In this document: in pieces, positions 62,739-64,000 of the stretch
How the letters are laid out: every line of letters begins with the position of its first letter
Position numbering within the stretch: position 1 is the stretch's first letter
Assembly (NCBI GenBank): GCA_963791315.1
Contig: CAWBRQ010000015.1
Coordinates: 1 to 64,000 of the forward strand
Source: JACCZX01 sp963791315
GTDB lineage: Bacteria; Pseudomonadota; Gammaproteobacteria; Burkholderiales; Burkholderiaceae_F
DNA length: 64,000 nucleotides
Direction of reading: 5' to 3'
Translations under genes and position numbers: made by a program
The notes under the pieces: model-generated
Told to the model about the DNA's origin: nothing
The model's database searches: none
Seen by the model: only the letters and a program-made list of their open reading frames with translations

Positions 62739-63569
62739 ATGAAACCTGCCATTCCGAACGTGCTAACGATCGCCGGCCTCGACCCGTCTGGCGGTGCCGG
62801 GATCGTCGCCGACGTTAAGGCGATTAGTGCACAGCGAGCGTATGCGTGCGCGGTCGTGGCGGCCCTTACCGCGCAGAACACGCACCGCGTGACGGGCGTG
62901 TTCGCGGTCGATCCTGCGTTTGTGCGTCAGCAGCTTGACACTTTGTACGCGGATGTCCGTATCGATGCACTGAAGATCGGAATGATTGGCCAGCGCGCCG
63001 TGATCGAGGCGGTCGCCGACCGGCTCGCCGCGCAACAGACGCCGCATCGAGTTCTCGACCCCGTGATGGTTGCCAAGAGCGGCGATACGCTGCTCGAGAA
63101 GGCCGCGGTCGGCGCGTTGCGCGAGTCGCTGCTGCCGCTGGCCACGATTCTCACGCCGAACTTGCCGGAAGCGGCGGTGTTGCTCGAAGCTCGTGCAGTC
63201 GAGACCATTAGGGAAATGTATCGAGTGGCCGAGCGGCTGCGTGAACTGCTGCCTCACAGCGGCGCGCGATGGGTATACCTAAAGGGCGGACATCTACCAG
63301 GCGATGACGCCTTCGACTTGCTAACCGATGGTGACCGCATGATCGAACTGAACGAGCCCCGGGTTGCAACGAAGAACACGCATGGCACCGGGTGCACGCT
63401 GTCGGCCGCGTTGGCAGCGTTGCTGCCGCAAACCGGCGATGTGCCGGAAGCGGCGCGCCGAGCGAAGGCGTATCTGACAGCGGCGCTACGGGGCGCCGAC
63501 CAGCTCTCCGTCGGCTCCGGCCACGGGCCGGTGCATCATTTTCACTCTTTGTGGAGGCTGGACGCGTGA
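62739..63569 (+). CDS. thiD: Hydroxymethylpyrimidine/phosphomethylpyrimidine kinase
   Basis: ThiD phosphorylates HMP and HMP-P for thiamine synthesis. From ATG 62739 the 276-residue protein reads V-L-T-I-A-G-L-D-P-S-G-G-A-G-I, then A-L-T-A-Q-N-T, K-I-G-M-I-G and V-L-D-P-V-M-V-A-K-S-G. T-P-N-L-P-E-A follows, with the ribokinase-family active site T-H-G-T-G-C-T-L-S-A-A. The frame is intact. The 145-base divergent spacer to pcm shows no TPP-riboswitch signature that I can identify. It lies 16 bases before the tRNA gene. Confidence 0.92.
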   Translation: MKPAIPNVLTIAGLDPSGGAGIVADVKAISAQRAYACAVVAALTAQNTHRVTGVFAVDPAFVRQQLDTLYADVRIDALKIGMIGQRAVIEAVADRLAAQQTPHRVLDPVMVAKSGDTLLEKAAVGALRESLLPLATILTPNLPEAAVLLEARAVETIREMYRVAERLRELLPHSGARWVYLKGGHLPGDDAFDLLTDGDRMIELNEPRVATKNTHGTGCTLSAALAALLPQTGDVPEAARRAKAYLTAALRGADQLSVGSGHGPVHHFHSLWRLDA

Positions 63570-63575
63570 CATAAT
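63548..63575 (+). promoter_or_regulatory. Candidate promoter for the tRNA gene
   Basis: CATAAT at 63570-63575 matches five of six -10 consensus bases and lies 10 bases before the mature tRNA 5' end. A weak -35 candidate (TTTGTG, 63548-63553) is 16 bases upstream, inside the end of thiD. The -35 assignment is doubtful. Confidence 0.4.
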
Positions 63576-63585
63576 GCGCGCCCTC

Positions 63586-63662
63586 GGCGGATTAGCTCAG
63601 CCGGTTAGAGCAGCGGAATCATAATCCGTGTGTCCGGGGTTCGAGTCCCTGATCCGCCACCA
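63586..63662 (+). tRNA. tRNA-Met (anticodon CAU)
   Basis: The 77-base cloverleaf includes an encoded CCA end. The acceptor stem is GGCGGAT (63586-63592) pairing with ATCCGCC (63652-63658). The D arm contains GCTC/GAGC, the anticodon stem is GCGGA/TCCGT with loop ATCATAA, placing CAT at the anticodon, and the T arm contains GGTTCGAGTCC. The first acceptor pair is G-C and paired, so it is not initiator tRNA. A CAU anticodon could also be tRNA-Ile2 after lysidine modification, which needs a tRNA classifier to settle; overall it resembles elongator Met. Confidence 0.92.
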
Positions 63663-63673
63663 AGATAATTCTT

Positions 63674-63964
63674 ATGCGCCCGTTCTTAACGCTTGTATCT
63701 TTACTGATCGGCCTTTGGCTGTCGGGATGCGAGTCGACCAATCGACTGCCCGACGGCTCGATCCTCGGCATCATGACTACGCAGCAGGGGCCGGTGGTCC
63801 AGATCGACGGCAAGCAGCAACGGCTGGCACCGGGCGCGCGCATCGTCGGCGCCAATAATTCGTCGATTACGCCGAATCAGGTGCCGGCCAACAGCAAGGT
63901 TCGCTATCGCGTCGACGCGTCGGGACAGATCACACACGTGTGGCTGCTCCCACCCGATAGGTAA
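63674..63964 (+). CDS. Small outer-membrane-type lipoprotein of unknown function
   Basis: The 96-residue protein starts 11 bases after the tRNA. Its N-terminus M-R-P-F-L-T-L-V-S-L-L-I-G-L-W-L-S-G-C is a lipoprotein signal with lipobox L-S-G-C19. The mature part is short and beta-rich, with G-P-V-V-Q-I-D-G-K-Q-Q-R-L-A-P-G-A-R-I and a final V-R-Y-R-V-D-A-S-G-Q-I. The residue after the cysteine is E, which suggests outer-membrane sorting. I recognise no named family. Co-transcription with the tRNA is possible from the spacing. Confidence 0.75.
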   Translation: MRPFLTLVSLLIGLWLSGCESTNRLPDGSILGIMTTQQGPVVQIDGKQQRLAPGARIVGANNSSITPNQVPANSKVRYRVDASGQITHVWLLPPDR

Positions 63965-64000
63965 CCCATCCATTGCCGTGCGTTGCATTGTCGACGCGCA

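Noticed and set aside
62588..62818. A rubredoxin-like small ORF containing C-I-S-A-C-T-I-C upstream of thiD
   Set aside because: It lacks the two CxxCG knuckles of rubredoxin and reads into thiD in another frame.
63586..63662. A phage or island attachment site at the tRNA gene
   Set aside because: No integrase and no repeat of the tRNA 3' end is seen in the window.
1..64000. CRISPR arrays or insertion sequences
   Set aside because: No regularly spaced repeats, no transposase-like ORF and no terminal inverted repeats were found on reading both strands.

Overview
The window looks like the O-antigen / extracellular polysaccharide locus of a Gram-negative, G+C-rich proteobacterium, most likely a betaproteobacterium. 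The left flank is pyrC–plsC–apaH and the right flank is phosphomannomutase–galE–waaC–waaA–tolC–rhodanese–pcm–thiD–tRNA-Met(CAU). From memory, apaH and waaC/waaA sit beside O-antigen clusters in Burkholderia-like genomes; this placement is an inference, not a search result. No transposase, integrase, phage gene or CRISPR array is visible.

Layout. (1) 1-1105 (+): end of pyrC, then plsC. (2) 1066-1884 (-) apaH and 1949-2789 (+) galU. (3) 2802-21015 (-): a long run of tightly packed genes read leftward. It holds a tandem GT2, gmd, rmd, the ADP-heptose genes hldE1-hldD-gmhB-hldE2, a Wzx-like flippase, methyltransferases, two GT4 enzymes, ugd, an acyltransferase, a UDP-glucuronate epimerase and a WecA-type initiating transferase. 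(4) 21256-39782 (+): rmlB, glycosyltransferases, an AsnB-GT4 fusion, wzt, a bank of methyltransferases and a polytopic membrane protein. (5) 39779-41388 (-): two methyltransferases. (6) 41540-49366 (+): algD, a second asnB, an unknown possible alpha/alpha-toroid protein, a membrane GT2, a Gfo/Idh oxidoreductase and a TIM-barrel-like protein. (7) 49376-51772 (-): a flippase-like membrane protein, wzm and rmlC. (8) 51929-53737 (+) rmlA and rmlD; 53749-55178 (-) manC. (9) 55279-60011 (+): phosphomannomutase, galE, waaC, waaA. (10) 59959-62593 (-): tolC, rhodanese, pcm. (11) 62739-64000 (+): thiD, tRNA, a small lipoprotein.

How the genes work together. The locus encodes routes to UDP-Glc, UDP-Gal, UDP-GlcA, UDP-GalA, GDP-Man, GDP-6-deoxyhexose (gmd/rmd), GDP-ManA, dTDP-L-Rha and ADP-heptose. 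Two AsnB-type amidotransferases could amidate uronic acids. Eleven SAM-dependent methyltransferases could methylate or cap the glycan. Two export routes are present: a Wzx-like flippase, and a Wzm/Wzt ABC exporter whose Wzt has a C-terminal extension of the glycan-binding type.

Most unusual feature. An unassigned domain of about 50 to 90 residues occurs five times in four proteins between 23.4 and 38.9 kb. Its core is an E-D-G start, then G-G-G-R-Y-S-H-W, then S-D-N-S-D-P-R-x-N-G-R-x-Y. It appears in a small single-TM protein, in two paralogous GT4 proteins (one fused to AsnB), and twice between TM segments of a polytopic membrane protein.

Data quality. About 45 apparent single-base frameshifts break roughly two dozen genes, including galE, waaA, waaC, hldE and galU. 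They cluster in stretches and several fall in homopolymer runs. I read them as sequencing or assembly errors and annotate the reconstructed genes, giving approximate shift points.
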